Assembly (NCBI GenBank): GCA_037501455.1
Contig: CM074858.1
Span: 78,032,501-78,096,500 of the forward strand
From: Lantana camara
Lineage: Eukaryota > Streptophyta > Magnoliopsida > Lamiales > Verbenaceae
Length of the DNA stretch: 64,000 bases
Reading direction: 5' to 3'
Below the pieces are notes generated by a model. That model was not told the DNA's origin. It did no database searches and saw nothing but the letters and a program-made list of their open reading frames with translations. This document shows, in pieces, positions 1 to 11,330 of this stretch. Each line of letters opens with the position of its first letter. Position 1 is the first letter of the stretch. A program made the translations under genes and the position numbers.

Positions 1-450
1 GGATAAAACACCGAAGGCTCAAGATATCACGCCTCCCTCATCACCCTAAGGTCGCTCAATGATATCTCAAATGGAAACTCGCACAGTGGCTTATCCGATG
101 GCCCTATGCCGTACCGGTCTCCACTCGTACCAGCTCCTGGATCCACATACAGAACAGTACAGAATAGAACAGATACCATATATCATGGCTAGCTCGCTAC
201 AGAATCATAACACCACTGAATTTTCCAAAATAGCTTACATATGCCTCAAAAACTGGTTTTATATTTACACCCATCCTACGCGATGGAACTTTAAGCCTCA
301 TGACCTCCATCCACGCAGGACTCACACAAGATCATCAACATATCATATTCAGCACATACATATCTATAATAGAGTATACTCGCATGCAAGGGTAGAAATC
401 AACATGTAAAGGCCATAGGTCACGTAACTATACAAAATCCTAAACCTCAC

Positions 451-533
451 CTCGTGAAAGTAGAGTCTGAGAGTGTGAAGGGCCAAACTCTCTAAACCTC
501 TGGCCCACCGGCACCACCAAACTCTGTGACAAG
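451..533 (-). other. Predicted internal leader exon in LTR D
   Basis: On the minus strand the segment is preceded by CTTGTCACAG, an acceptor, and followed by ACGAG/GTGAGG, a donor. The same acceptor-exon-GTGAGG arrangement occurs at the matching place in LTRs A, E1, E2, E3, F, G and H. It is 83 nt long. Splicing is inferred; no transcript was seen. Confidence 0.4.
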
Positions 534-1239
534 ACATACAGAAGCCCAGACTTAGACTCTATATGAACCAAACAAGACGCACGGTGTTGCTCAACATGAT
601 CGTGGTTATGCATAAGTGTTCATGTTGTGCTTGGATAAGGTGTCGTGGTCATTCAAGGCATATCAATGCTCAACAAAGATCGTATTTACAAGCAACCATC
701 ACGCAATTCCATATCCAAAGATGCAAGATCAATTTAGGAAGTCAATGTATTCACAAAATGCATATTAAATCATCCAATGTAACAGGGTTCAATTATAATA
801 TTAGAATTAAGCATCAAGCTTATGTCGAGTTATAAAGTGCATAAGTAAGAGCAACTTGATCATATAAACATACAAAGTTGTTGTACGTAGATGGCATGCT
901 TGATACAAATAAAGAGTGCATCTAATTCACTTAAGATCATACTTTACAACTTCACAACATGTTTGGTATACAAGCTCAAGTCACATTCATAGTATCATAA
1001 ATATTACACTAACACCCCTTAATATCTAAACACATAGTATAAATTCATCACATCGGGATTCAAATTGTAAATCGAAACATTCATGCGTATCACAATCCAT
1101 TCAATACATGTTTTCGTATACGATTGGAATACATCTCGATCAACAAACCAACAATAACCAATTTATTTGCACTTAAAATAATTAATTCAAATAATCATAA
1201 TTACACAAAATAATTCGTAGTAAATAGATCGAGTGTCCG

Positions 1240-2130
1240 ATTAACGAACGGAAGGTGGCGTTGAACTCACCACAACGAGACGAACATTCTGACCAGACGC
1301 CGCCGGAACGCCACCACTGTAGCTGCCGGAATTTGGCCGGGCCGCCGCCGAAGGTCGCCGGAAAAATCTCGAAAAATCATTCCTAAATGAAATCTTCATG
1401 CCCGTTCCGAATCCTCGATCAATTTCTGGAAATTCCAAGTCAATCTCCTCCAATTTCAGATCTACGAACACAAAAACCCTAAATCTTCAAACTCAAATCA
1501 CTTCCAAAACGGTGAACCAAAATGCGATCCGTAAAAGCCATTGTCTTACCCATGACGTGCTCTTCGAAAGCCCTAAGGTAGCTCGCCGAAAAAATCCTCG
1601 GAGCTAGCAGCTCCGTTGCACTACCACTTTGTTGCCAAACCACAGAATCTGGAGTCGCCTGATCACAGGCCACTAGTTCTCATCGTTCCGAACAACTTTC
1701 GTGAAGAGCCCGAGGCCAAAAGATGGCCGGAAAAGGCCCCCGTTGGCCGCCAAAGTTTCTGCCGCCGCCCACGTCGACGGAACCACCACCTACGGCTCAC
1801 ATCTGGTGAAATTGATGCCAGAAATGAACTCAGGGGATCGAAAAATCTTGGAAACCATCAAGCCCCGTCGAAAACCACCGCCGGAAGCGGCGGAATCGCG
1901 CCGCTACAGTAACCCGCGCCGCCGCCTCGAGCTTCAGGCGGCGCGTGCGGCTCCGTCGCTGGTCCGATGGCCATGCCGCCGTCGTCAACCGATGCACCGG
2001 GATGTCTACTTTCTGGGTCTCCGGCGCGTGTAAGAAGGAGGTGGCCGGAAAAACGCCGCGAAACACCGGCGAAGTGGCGGCGGTCTGACAGCTTCGTCGC
2101 TGCTACTGAAATCCGGCCATAACTCCACCA
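1240..2130. other. GC-rich, CCGG-rich patch inside LTR D
   Basis: This stretch is far richer in G+C than the AT-rich LTR around it and repeats motifs such as GCCGGAA and CGCCGCC, with short inverted pairs such as CCGCC/GGCGG near 1880. ORFs on both strands (up to about 200 codons near 1858-2469) look like by-products of composition: no domain or family is recognisable. It may be leader sequence or a captured fragment of a host gene; the sequence does not decide. Confidence 0.4.
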
Positions 2131-2271
2131 TCGTTCGTCGTTATGCCTTGAAATTAGTACTCTTGCGTCGGTCTCGCCGAGATAATCGAAATGGACTATT
2201 TGTTTGTTGAATTCCGTCGAGAACGATCGAGTTATGGGCTCGTAACCGAAGCCGCGCATAGTGACCCGCGG

Positions 2272-2293
2272 GAGAGAGAGAGAGAGAGAGAGA
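2272..2293. repeat. (GA)11 microsatellite
   Basis: Eleven GA units in LTR D. On the element's own strand this is a CT tract, the kind of pyrimidine patch often found near plant transcription starts, but no start site can be assigned. Confidence 0.9.
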
Positions 2294-2769
2294 AAAGGGA
2301 TTGGGAGAAATGTGTCTTGTGCACAAGCTAAATGCAACCGGGTATCCTTATCGCGTAGCAAAGAGACATATCGCGTACAAATAATCGTATATAAAATTGG
2401 TAAAGTTACGAATAAAGATTCAAGCTCCGAATTAATTTTACAAATTAAAATGAAATAGAGATTTACCAATTAGAGTTTAATTCAATTTAATTTTTAGAAA
2501 CCTTTAGTACAATTTAACGGCACTTCGTAAACACATGATTGATAATTAATCTCAAGGAATTCAAGTAAACCGAAATTAAACAAGTTAAGTAACATGATGG
2601 ATTTAAAATCAACTTAACCATTAATTTTAGAACAATCCAAATGATCACATATTAAATTGGATTTATATTAAATCACATAATTCAAGAACTCTTAAATTAA
2701 ACACACATAAGTGTAGAGACTTACTTGTTGATGTCGTAAGGACGCCCTTCGAGAAAACGGGGCGTCACA

Positions 2770-3456
2770 AAGAATGACTCATACACCTTAAGCATCAGCA
2801 ATAGGTAGCATAATGTATGCAATGTTATGTACTCGACCGGATGTGACTTATGCACTTAGTGTAACAAGTCGTTTCCAATCTGACTGTGGAGATGGTCACT
2901 GGGCTACCGTGAAGAATATTCTTAAGTAGTTGAAAAGTACTAAAGATTTATTCTTAGTTTACGGAGGTCAGAAAGATCTTACTGTCGAAGGATACTGCGA
3001 TGCAAGGTTTGCATCTGACTTAGATGATTTTAAGTAAATGTCAGGATACATTTTCTGCCTAAACGGTGGAGTAGTGAGTTGGAACAGTTCCAAGCAAATG
3101 ACCACTGCAGATTCGACCACTGAGGCCAAATGATGCAGCTAAGGAAGGTGTTTGGATTAGAAACTTCATTCAAGAGTTGAATGTTGTTCCTAGCATGAAA
3201 GACCCCATTACTGTGTTTTGTCACAACACTCGGGCGGTTGCTCAAGCGAGAGAACCAAGATCTCACCAACGGACCAAGCACATTATGAGGAAGTATCACC
3301 TAATCCGTGATATTATCAAAAGAGGAGATGTGCAAATTGAGAGGGTCGCATCAGTAGAGAACGTGGTAGATCCAATTACTAAACCCCTTAGTCGAGAAGC
3401 TTTCCAAGGTCATCATCAGAATATGGGACTTAGAATAGCTTTAGAATGGCTTTGAC
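2770..3456 (+). pseudogene. Decayed Copia RT end / RNase H
   Basis: Translation gives the end of RT and the RNase H of the same family as the Copia at 50283-53921 (for example TPYASAIGSIMYAMLCTRPDV). It is broken by TAG replacing a Tyr codon (near 2928), TAA replacing Ser (near 3036) and a 14-bp deletion with frameshift after TTEA (near 3128). The last 92 codons (from 3177) stay open and end at TGA 3453-3455. At 3168 this copy has CAA (Gln) where the younger copy has a stop. The upstream part is cut off by LTR D at 2769. Confidence 0.9.
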
Positions 3457-3460
3457 GGGC

Positions 3461-3471
3461 AAGTGGGAGAT
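3461..3471 (+). other. Copia polypurine tract
   Basis: AAGTGGGAGAT lies directly before the LTR start TGTTAGGAA and is identical to the tract of the younger Copia (49985-49999, other strand). It would prime plus-strand DNA synthesis. Confidence 0.85.
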
Positions 3472-5371
3472 TGTTAGGAATAGTGCCCAAAAGCCGATTG
3501 TATATCCGCTTTGTACTTTTCCTTATTGTAATCACAGACAATCTTTGAATAAAATAACGAGTTGAGGTAACACTTCTTTATATGCTCTTGTTTGGTATAG
3601 GTTTACTTCCCCTAAACCTGATGACTTTAGGACTCTACCATTTAGGTGAAATGGTTCATGAAACGAGCCCTATATCACATAAGTCATGATTAGTAAAATA
3701 CTCCAAGCCGATGAGTCCTACAGACAGTGAGAGTGTCAACCTGACTCCTCTAAGGCTTTCTTGTGGGATCACGCCCTTAAGAAGGACAACCTTGTTTCAT
3801 GGAGGTGCAAAGTGTATAGTTGACACGTGCGTGATACATGAGGGTGTTTACTTCCATAAGTAAGTTCACTGAGGTGCCCCGTGCGAGAAGATTCCTAAAT
3901 GGGAAAGGAAGTTTCTATTTCAGGAAATGGAAACTTGCAGATTAGGAAATATCTCACGAGTTGTTGATGTGATTAATTGATCCTTAGACTTGAGGTTCCA
4001 TGTCACTTTATGAGTTAACTCTGTAGTCTTAGGTATAAGCTTTAAAGGGTGTCGCCTTAGACAACTGATTCAAGGCTTATGCTGGGGCTGCACAAGTGAC
4101 TCATGAAAGTGAATGAGAATGAAGAAAGGACCTACACTTGCGTTTGCAATGTGATGTCTTATTGTGTAAGTCATTCATATGCCATATGGAGACCTTGGCC
4201 AAGACAGTAGATCAAGACATCAAGAAAAGGGTTTCTTGGATTGAGATCAAATGGATATGAAATGCACTTAGCTTTAAGACCATATTATTAGGGTTCTGAT
4301 TATTCCCTTACCCTAGATCATGGTTGAGAGATAGTAAGTAGGAGGATTATATCTCACATGAATCAATGACTTCAAGATTCTGTCGAATCGAGACATTCCA
4401 ATTCAGCTAGGGGTTAAACACCTATTCCTAGACTATGGTCGTTTAATATGTGGACTAATTAATTAATTAGTGAATTAATTAATTAGGGTCACTGTTAATT
4501 GAATTGAGAACCTAGAGGGTCACAAACAACAACTTGGTTACATGAGTTGAGGCTTTAAAATGATTAAACGAGTTAATCGGGCCAAGAGGGTTCCACACGT
4601 GTGAAAACACACGTGTGGGTCACGTGACTGGACACGTGTCCTCGGGACATGTGTTCCACACGTGTATAATTATTTATATGTTAAATAATTAATGTGTTAA
4701 TTATTTAATAGACTTTGGTTTAATTTTGAATTAAAAAGAATGTCTTATTTTGGAGAAAAAAATTAATCTAGTTAATTAATTACGAATTAATTAATTAGAT
4801 AAAATAAGTTATTTATTTATTTAATAAATAAAGTGTAATAATATCCAAAAGGGTTTGGATATTTTAGCTCTCTTAAAAGTTGATTTGAATAAGAATTCAA
4901 AGTCAAAGTTGGAATTACTTGATGATGAAGTAATAAGAGAGAGAGGGACCAAATTCTTAGTCCATAAGGACTACGATCGGCCGCCGCTCCTCTTGGCGCT
5001 CCCCTTGATGATTGATTGAATTCTTTTGGTTCATGTGTTGAACACCATCCTTTCTCCAAGATAAAATAAACCCTAGGTTAAGCCTAAACACTAACTAGAG
5101 AACTAGCATCCTTACTAGTTAGATTGTAGTCAAGTTGGTGGACTATCTCTAGAGAGCTTCAAGTCAGAAGTTTTTAAAGATTCGAGCTTTACCAAGGAGA
5201 GGGGATTAAGCCGAGAGAAGAGCGTTCTTGGGTGGCTTGAAACGCTTCAAGAAAGATTATTGAAAAGTAAGTTTCTAATCTCTACGAATTTGGATTCACG
5301 ATTGCGAGTATTCAATCCGTTTGTTGGAAAATTTTTAAATTTCCGCTGCGTTCTGATTCCTGTTTCCAACA
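3472..5371 (+). mobile_element. Copia 3' LTR (old copy)
   Basis: Starts TGTTAGGAATAGTGCCC and ends CCAACA; about 1900 bp against 1953 bp in the younger LTRs at 48032 and 56224, to which it aligns along its length. The U3 G-box cluster is kept (4596-4664). The segment that in the young copies holds the CTATATATAG TATA box is replaced near 4980-5010 by unrelated sequence, so this LTR has probably lost its promoter. The opening resembles Angela/BARE LTRs, which is an impression, not a database match. Confidence 0.9.
4596..4664. promoter_or_regulatory. G-box cluster in old Copia LTR
   Basis: Five CACGTG palindromes (4596, 4610, 4621, 4633, 4659) plus one decayed CATGTG in 69 bp. CACGTG is the core bound by plant bZIP and bHLH factors. 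The cluster matches six CACGTG cores at the same place in the young LTRs. Confidence 0.7.
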
Positions 5372-5435
5372 TCTCTCAGAGTCCAGAACTCAAGGTAGTA
5401 GACCTGAGGACAGGTCCTTCTTAAGGGGGAGAGGT
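5372..5435 (+). other. 3' internal end and polypurine tract of Gypsy B
   Basis: Follows the Copia LTR end directly and finishes in TTAAGGGGGAGAGGT, a purine tract, just before the LTR start TGTGACTTTCCG. The rest of the internal region would lie left of the inserted Copia and outside the window. Confidence 0.7.
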
Positions 5436-7159
5436 TGTGACTTTCCGTGTTTTCGGATCAGTCAAGGACGACTTCACGAGTGAGGTCAGGTCGAGTGTTA
5501 TGTGTTTAATTATGTTTTCATTTCTAATGATGTGTTTAATTTGTATAATTACATGAATAAATTGCTATTACATGCTCTAATTGTCTAATTGTCCCAAATT
5601 GCAATTTTATGAGAACATATGTACTTAACTGAAATATGTGTTTTGTATCTATTTGACCTCTAATTTAAATTGTGGGGGTTAATCTTAAATTATGAGGAGT
5701 TATGGACTTAACTGAATATTTCCTTAGTCTTGGGGGACTCAATTGTAAATTTTTTAAATTGGAGCCTTTATCACCTCGTAACCATAGCATCCCATTTCAT
5801 TTCTCCCTTTTCTCACTTTAGCAGCTACGGTGGTGCAACCCATAACCACCCCGCTCACCGCCGGCGATAGCCCCTCACCGGTACTACCAACATCCGGCCG
5901 GCATCACCCACCTGAGGTCCGACCACCGCAACCCCTCTCTCTCTTCTCCGTTTTTCCCTCGTTTCAACCTCGCGCCACCACCGTCGATCAGCTTCAACTC
6001 CCGCGAACCGCTGCCGGACCATCGTGAATTCCAGCGAGTCTCTGTTACAATTTTTCTCCTTCCTCAGATCTTTTTCCTTGTTTCTTCTTTCACACTTAAT
6101 TTGAGGAAAAAAAATAGAAGCCCCTTTCCCCTGTTCGTCAGCCGTGCCAAAGGCAGCAGCTCCGGTGACCTTTCTGTCGTCCTAGAGCCACCGGCCTCAC
6201 TCCAGATCCGATTCCTCTCACCGGAGTCCCCCCATCCCCGGTCGTCTCCTGCAGCGTCAGTCACCGACATCACTTCTCAGTCGTTAATGATTCTTCTCAT
6301 GACCTCCAACTTCCCTACCGATTTGGTCAGCTGCCGCTCCATCCTTCCTCCATTCATATTGTTTTGACCATTTAATTGTATATTTTGAATAATTGTTGAA
6401 TTAGTTGTTCATTTATTTTAATTGAATAGGTTAATTAGATTTTGTATAATTGTTGGTTATGAATTATTGGGGGAATTCGGTTCGAAATAGTTTCTGGACA
6501 TTTGTAATAGGCTTATGCAATTCAATGTTGATCCTTATGAATGGAATTGTTGATTAATTTAATAACTTAGAAGTGAATTGTGTGTATAAGATGTGTTTGT
6601 GTTAAATTGAGACTTATGTGTGATTGATGCTGCGTGGGTGTGTATATATATATACTTCTCTATGTAAATAAAATTGGTTTGGATATTTAAGATATGTGTA
6701 TAAACCTGTATTATGAAATATATGTATAATAGGAATTGTAAACTCTTTGAATATTAGTTGTATGTGTGCGTATGGTATATATATACTCAGCATGCTAGAT
6801 ATGGGTTGTACTACAATTGGAACCAATAGATAAGTGGTGGTATAATTTAATTGTTTAGGAATTGGGGGTATGTGTATATGTTAACTGCATGTGAGGGTGT
6901 GCATGAAGCTTTAGTATATATATATATATATATGCATATTAGCTAATTGTTAAGAACATATCATATATTAAGTTGAGTTGTAAATGTATAATTGTAAATC
7001 TGTTGGTGGTAAGTCACATAATTGAAATGCTACTAAATTCTAATAACTTGAAACTAACTTTATTAATTGTTTAGGTGGAGATGTATGCATGTCTTTATAA
7101 ATCAGAATTTTATATATTATGTATAAGTGGAATTTGTGAATTAGGGGGTTGTGTGGTAT

Positions 7160-7726
7160 TGTGACGTCCTGTCCCACATCGGGAAAGTGTGAGAGTTAAG
7201 TTCAGTATATAAGTTAAAGAGTCCAAGTATAACCAATGGATATCCCTTTTGGGTAGTGGTTTAGGCCCAATTTCAAGGTCTACTCGGTGGGCTTGGAGAC
7301 TTACGCTCACGTCCAACGGGCTCGCGGACCCAGAGCGTGACAAATGGTATCAGAGCCGCTCGTCAGCCGCAGGAGCTAAGTGCTATACGGGGTAAAGTTC
7401 TAGGCACATGGGAGCCACCTGTTGAGCCTACGGAGCAAAGTGCTACATGTGTGGGAGCCATCTCTTGAGCCCGTAGGAGCCACCTGTAGTGTCCCAACGT
7501 AGATGAGTCGGTCATGGGCTATATGTTATGCCGGGACGAGGATGTCGCGATTCTGAAGGAGGGGTGATTATGACACCCCTGTCCCACATCGGGAAAGTAT
7601 GAGAGTTAAGTTCAGTATATAAGTTAAAGAGTCCAAGTATAACCAATGGATATCCCTTTTGGGTAGTGGTTTAGGCCCAATTTCAGGTTATACTCGGTGG
7701 GCTTGGAGACTTGCGCTCGCGTGACA
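7160..7726 (+). mobile_element. TRIM (miniature LTR retrotransposon)
   Basis: Two direct terminal repeats, 7160-7342 (183 bp) and 7569-7726 (158 bp), share TGTCCCACATCGGGAAA and end GCGTGACA. Two bases after the left repeat comes a primer site TGGTATCAGAGCC (7345), complementary to initiator tRNA-Met. A purine tract GAAGGAGGGGTG precedes the right repeat. The 226-bp interior has no ORF and contains a partly repeated 'GGGAGCCAYCT...TTGAGCC' unit. Flanks GGTAT and AGTAT look like a target duplication with one change. The CCCACATCGG motif is typical of dicot TRIMs of the Katydid type (from general knowledge). Confidence 0.88.
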
Positions 7727-7749
7727 AGTATGGTGTTGTGTGCATGCTG

Positions 7750-7752
<3 letters not shown>

Positions 7753-7805
<53 letters not shown>
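7753..7805. repeat. (AT)n microsatellite
   Basis: About 53 bp of uninterrupted AT dinucleotides just downstream of the TRIM, within LTR B. Shorter AT runs occur near 6910-6932 and 30080-30102. Confidence 0.95.
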
Positions 7806-7809
<4 letters not shown>

Positions 7810-10645
7810 GTGTTTTGGAAATAAGATCCATGAATGTTGATTTCAATGTCATGCCTGATTTTGTTTTGAATTAATCTGCAGAGTACATTAATTATTAGTT
7901 TTTGTGTGTGTTGTATTATACATATGTATACATATGTTACCTAGTGAGTTTTGTGTAGGTGTGCTGAGTATTGGTTTCTTGTATGTCTAAATGGTCTATT
8001 GTGAATAAGGTAAAGTGTTGATTCATGGATTATTATGTCAAAGGAGATATTATTCGGTATGCTAGATAGCTACTTAAACCCTTATGTTGGAATATCACTA
8101 AATGTGCTCTTCTAATGGATGAATATTATTGTGGTTGTTTGTTTATTTTACACAATATTATTTTATTACAACTCCATAAGATTTTACATATGCAACCTAC
8201 ACTTTGCATTCTTATCATTTTATATATAAATCATATTGTGCGATTAATTGCCTAAGATAGTTGTGTTAATTGTTTGCTTGACTTAAGTACGCTTAAGTAT
8301 AAATTTCATAGCAACGTACTAAACATACACCTAAATTGTATAATTATTATTATGTGGGACATTAATTGTGCACATGAACATGACCTATTATATCATCTTG
8401 TAAATTTCATGTACATATATCGTGCCATTTCATGATATCTCATATCACCGCCATGTGTTATACTTGGTCTCATATTGAGTTGTATCTCACGAGTACACAT
8501 TGTTCCTTCTCTTATACAATTCGTTTCCTGGGCGGAGACTTCCGGATCGAATAGGTACCCATATTGTTTATGTTTCTTGTCTCGTGGTATTTTGGGTGAG
8601 GGTGTTTTTGTTGTAGTTATGTATCAAACCCTATTACCCTATGTGACAAGTTTTGTTCAAAAATCTATTATATCTATATAAATATCGTTCTCAAAGTGGA
8701 GTCATCGAGTAAATATTTTCAAAGGAGTAAACTATTTTCCAATGATTTGAATGTATTGTTATCTTCATGAATTGAAATATTTTGGCGAGATCATGTATTG
8801 TTATTCACGTATTGTTGGGCCCTGCACGGGTTGTGTCTTGAGATGCCTGGAAAGCATGGGCCTAGGGCTACTCTAGCGTAGATTCTCATCCTATTATTGT
8901 TGGGATGAACCCGAAACTCACTAAGAGGTTTAGTGGGGGTTGAAACCCTAGGCATTGGGAGTCATGGACCTGATGCCCGTCCTGATTGGATGGCTCGGGC
9001 CGATCACCCGACCATCAACCGGAGAAGGAGGTAAATCATTATCATGTTCATGTTATTAATGTTATTCACCGAGTGGGAAGGTCGGGACACAAATTGTCCA
9101 ATCGGTCATGTTTCATGTAAGTGCTGCGTGAAGGTATTATTATGTATTGCATAATCACGTATTCAAGTATATAGTCAGGTTATGGTATACGGTCGGAGTT
9201 TGGTTGGAGATTTATGCATGCTCACTCACCGAGCTACAATGATTATGAATGGATTATGAACTTAATAAATTTAATACGACTTAGTTGTAAAGTCCGAGCA
9301 TTGCTTAGCTATTTTCTTACCCTTCGAGGGAACTAAATTTAAATAAAACTTTGTTCGGGATTTATGACTTGCATGTGCATGTTTTTATATATTTGTATAG
9401 CCCCTGCTCACTCAGTCTTCTAGAGACTGACTGCTCTTTCCACCTCTCCAGTTTTCTTGCAGGTTTGCTAGGCGGAATCGAGTCTTAGCATCCTGGATCG
9501 AATGACATGTGCACACTTGAGTCACATCTTATATTATTACATTTCATTGTATTATTTATTATATTAAATTAATGTTCAGGCTTGGTAGCCATTTATCAAA
9601 TTATTGATGGATTGATTCGGGACAAGTTGCATGTTTAGTTGAATCCGTTGCTAGGATACATGTTGGATTTCAATTATGTCATGGAATTGTTGGGGCTTGT
9701 AGCCTTGTTGGAATTTATGTTTAACATTATTGCTTCTACAGTGCATTTTTGTGTATTCTTGATTAATTGGTACAAGGTTAGTTTCTGCATAGCCAGGTTG
9801 TTTTTATTTTGTTACCCGTTCGCTATGAACCCGGTCCTTGCTTGGATTTCCCATTTTATGTGTGGACTAGACTTGTAGTGCGGGGGATGTGGTGCCTATC
9901 GTTGCGGGTGCTACACCCACACACTATACAAATATAGAGCAAAACACAAACAAGGGAAAGGTTATGAACCGGGAATAGGTTTTGCATACCAAAACATTTC
10001 ATAAAACATTACATATCTTATACATATACATTTCATAAGACTCTATTCCCGTTTTATAGTCTAAACATTCATTAAAGCTTAGTGAGTACGATCATCCACC
10101 GTTACTCCTCATTCATTACTTTAAAACCAAATCTCATTCAATCCTCGAACTCTGGTGATGGAAGGGTCGGCCAACCCTAACCATCCATTACATTATACAT
10201 TACTCGAGGGGTAGCTAACCCATATGAGTCCTCCCCAGCTTTCACACCGAAGGCATCAAGAGCATCACGCCTTCCCAACCTCCTGGGGTCGCAAGTAATA
10301 CCTCGGATGGAAACTACCCCCAAGCTTATCTCGGCGGCCCGCTACCGTACCGAGTGTTCGAACTCGTAGTCTCCGTGGATACGAAATCACCATTCATTCC
10401 ATTCTCGCTCATTACAAATCATTAACATTACATACATAAACATTAAACTTTCATTCAAATGTGAGCTCATATATGCTCGTAGATACAAACCTTTCGAAGG
10501 GCGAAACTTGATCACAAGATCATAAACATATCATATTTCACACATATTTAACTATACATATAATATATAGTCGCATGCAGACTACAAAACGAGCATTTAG
10601 GGGTCGTAGGTCCCTTATCTAAAAAGAAAAGAACCTATACCTCAC

Positions 10646-10729
10646 CTTTGGACAAAAACGTGCAGTGGTGCAAGAAAACGATCCCAAAACAATCTCAAAC
10701 GTCGTGTACGGCTCCTTCCGGAAGCACCC
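10646..10729 (-). other. Predicted internal leader exon in LTR A
   Basis: On the minus strand an acceptor GTTTGTCACAG precedes the exon and CCAAAG/GTGAGG follows it. Length 84 nt. Intron 1 would be 11842-10730 (about 1.1 kb); intron 2 is cut off by element B. Confidence 0.45.
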
Positions 10730-11305
10730 CTGTGACAAACAAACGTAATACTAAAGACTTAGACTCAAATATGTACCATATAGACGCACGACTATGCAAA
10801 TGAATGCTAGGAATGCAGGGAAATATCATATGGTAGCAATTAGACGTTCACTTTTTAGAATATTATAGCATAAAATTCATATGCATTACATAACATATCA
10901 TAAATTCATTAATTCATATCATAAACAAAACTTAGAGGCAAAAGAAATCATTTAGAATAGCAAACAAAGTCAAGGAAAGCACATAGTACGCCATATGGTA
11001 TCACTTAAGTCATGTGTACATGTAGCCCAAATAGATCATATGAAATCACCCCACAAATTAAATCCAAGAATCATAACATATAATTAAACATGTTAAAAAT
11101 ACATAGGATTCATGATTGGGGTGGGAGAAAGAGCATTCGAAGCATTTAAACAAGTAAAAACAGCGCATACGTACAAGAATGGGGCTAACACCACTTCCCT
11201 CATCACACAAATGGCCGTTAGCTAGGGCAGACCTCTGACCCTAGACTAACAGCCGTTAGGCCAAGTACACTAACAGGGGTTAGTGAGTATAACAGCCCAA
11301 GGGGT

Positions 11306-11330
11306 GCAGGTAACGACTGTTACCTCCTGC
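11306..11330. repeat. Hairpin in predicted intron 1 of LTR A
   Basis: GGTAAC (11309-11314) pairs with GTTACC (11319-11324) across a 4-nt loop, with further GCAG/CTGC pairing outside. A second, imperfect inverted repeat lies at 11219-11250 (GTTAG...CTAAC). Both lie about 520-620 nt after the predicted donor. Confidence 0.55.

Larger units (their letters stand above)
1..2769 (-). mobile_element. Gypsy LTR fragment 'D' (minus strand, left part outside window)
   Basis: Read on the minus strand this begins TGTGACGCCCCG at 2769, the start shared (TGTRACRCCCCG) by the other Gypsy LTRs here. Positions 1-130 contain the 'accgaaggctc...tcacgcctccc' block that recurs in LTRs A, E1 and E2. The LTR runs off the left edge, so its end, primer site and coding region are not visible. 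At 2770 it joins Copia coding sequence directly, so D most likely inserted into that Copia element. The LTR has a GC-rich middle (1240-2130), a GA microsatellite and splice-like signals (donor-like GTAAGA near 1549, acceptor near 534, donor GTGAGG at 450). Short ORFs on both strands match nothing I know. Confidence 0.75.
5436..9915 (+). mobile_element. Gypsy 3' LTR 'B' (plus strand)
   Basis: Runs from TGTGACTTTCCG after a polypurine tract to GGGTGCTACA, the end shared by all Gypsy LTRs here; the preceding GCGGGGGATGTGGTGCC block is shared too. Without the TRIM inside it the LTR is about 3.9 kb, long for this group. It has a GC-rich patch (5815-6280), several AT microsatellites and a strong acceptor-like TTTTCTTGCAG/GT ending at 9472. 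The clear internal exon found in the other LTRs is not recognisable here. No coding region is credible. Confidence 0.8.

Noticed and set aside
1858..2469. 203-codon minus-strand ORF and overlapping ORFs in LTR D
   Set aside because: Lies across a GC-rich LTR patch with competing ORFs on both strands, no domain, and the first part is translated AT-rich LTR.
9639..9878. 79-codon hydrophobic ORF near the end of LTR B
   Set aside because: Membrane-like look comes from T-rich LTR sequence; no relative in the matching LTRs.
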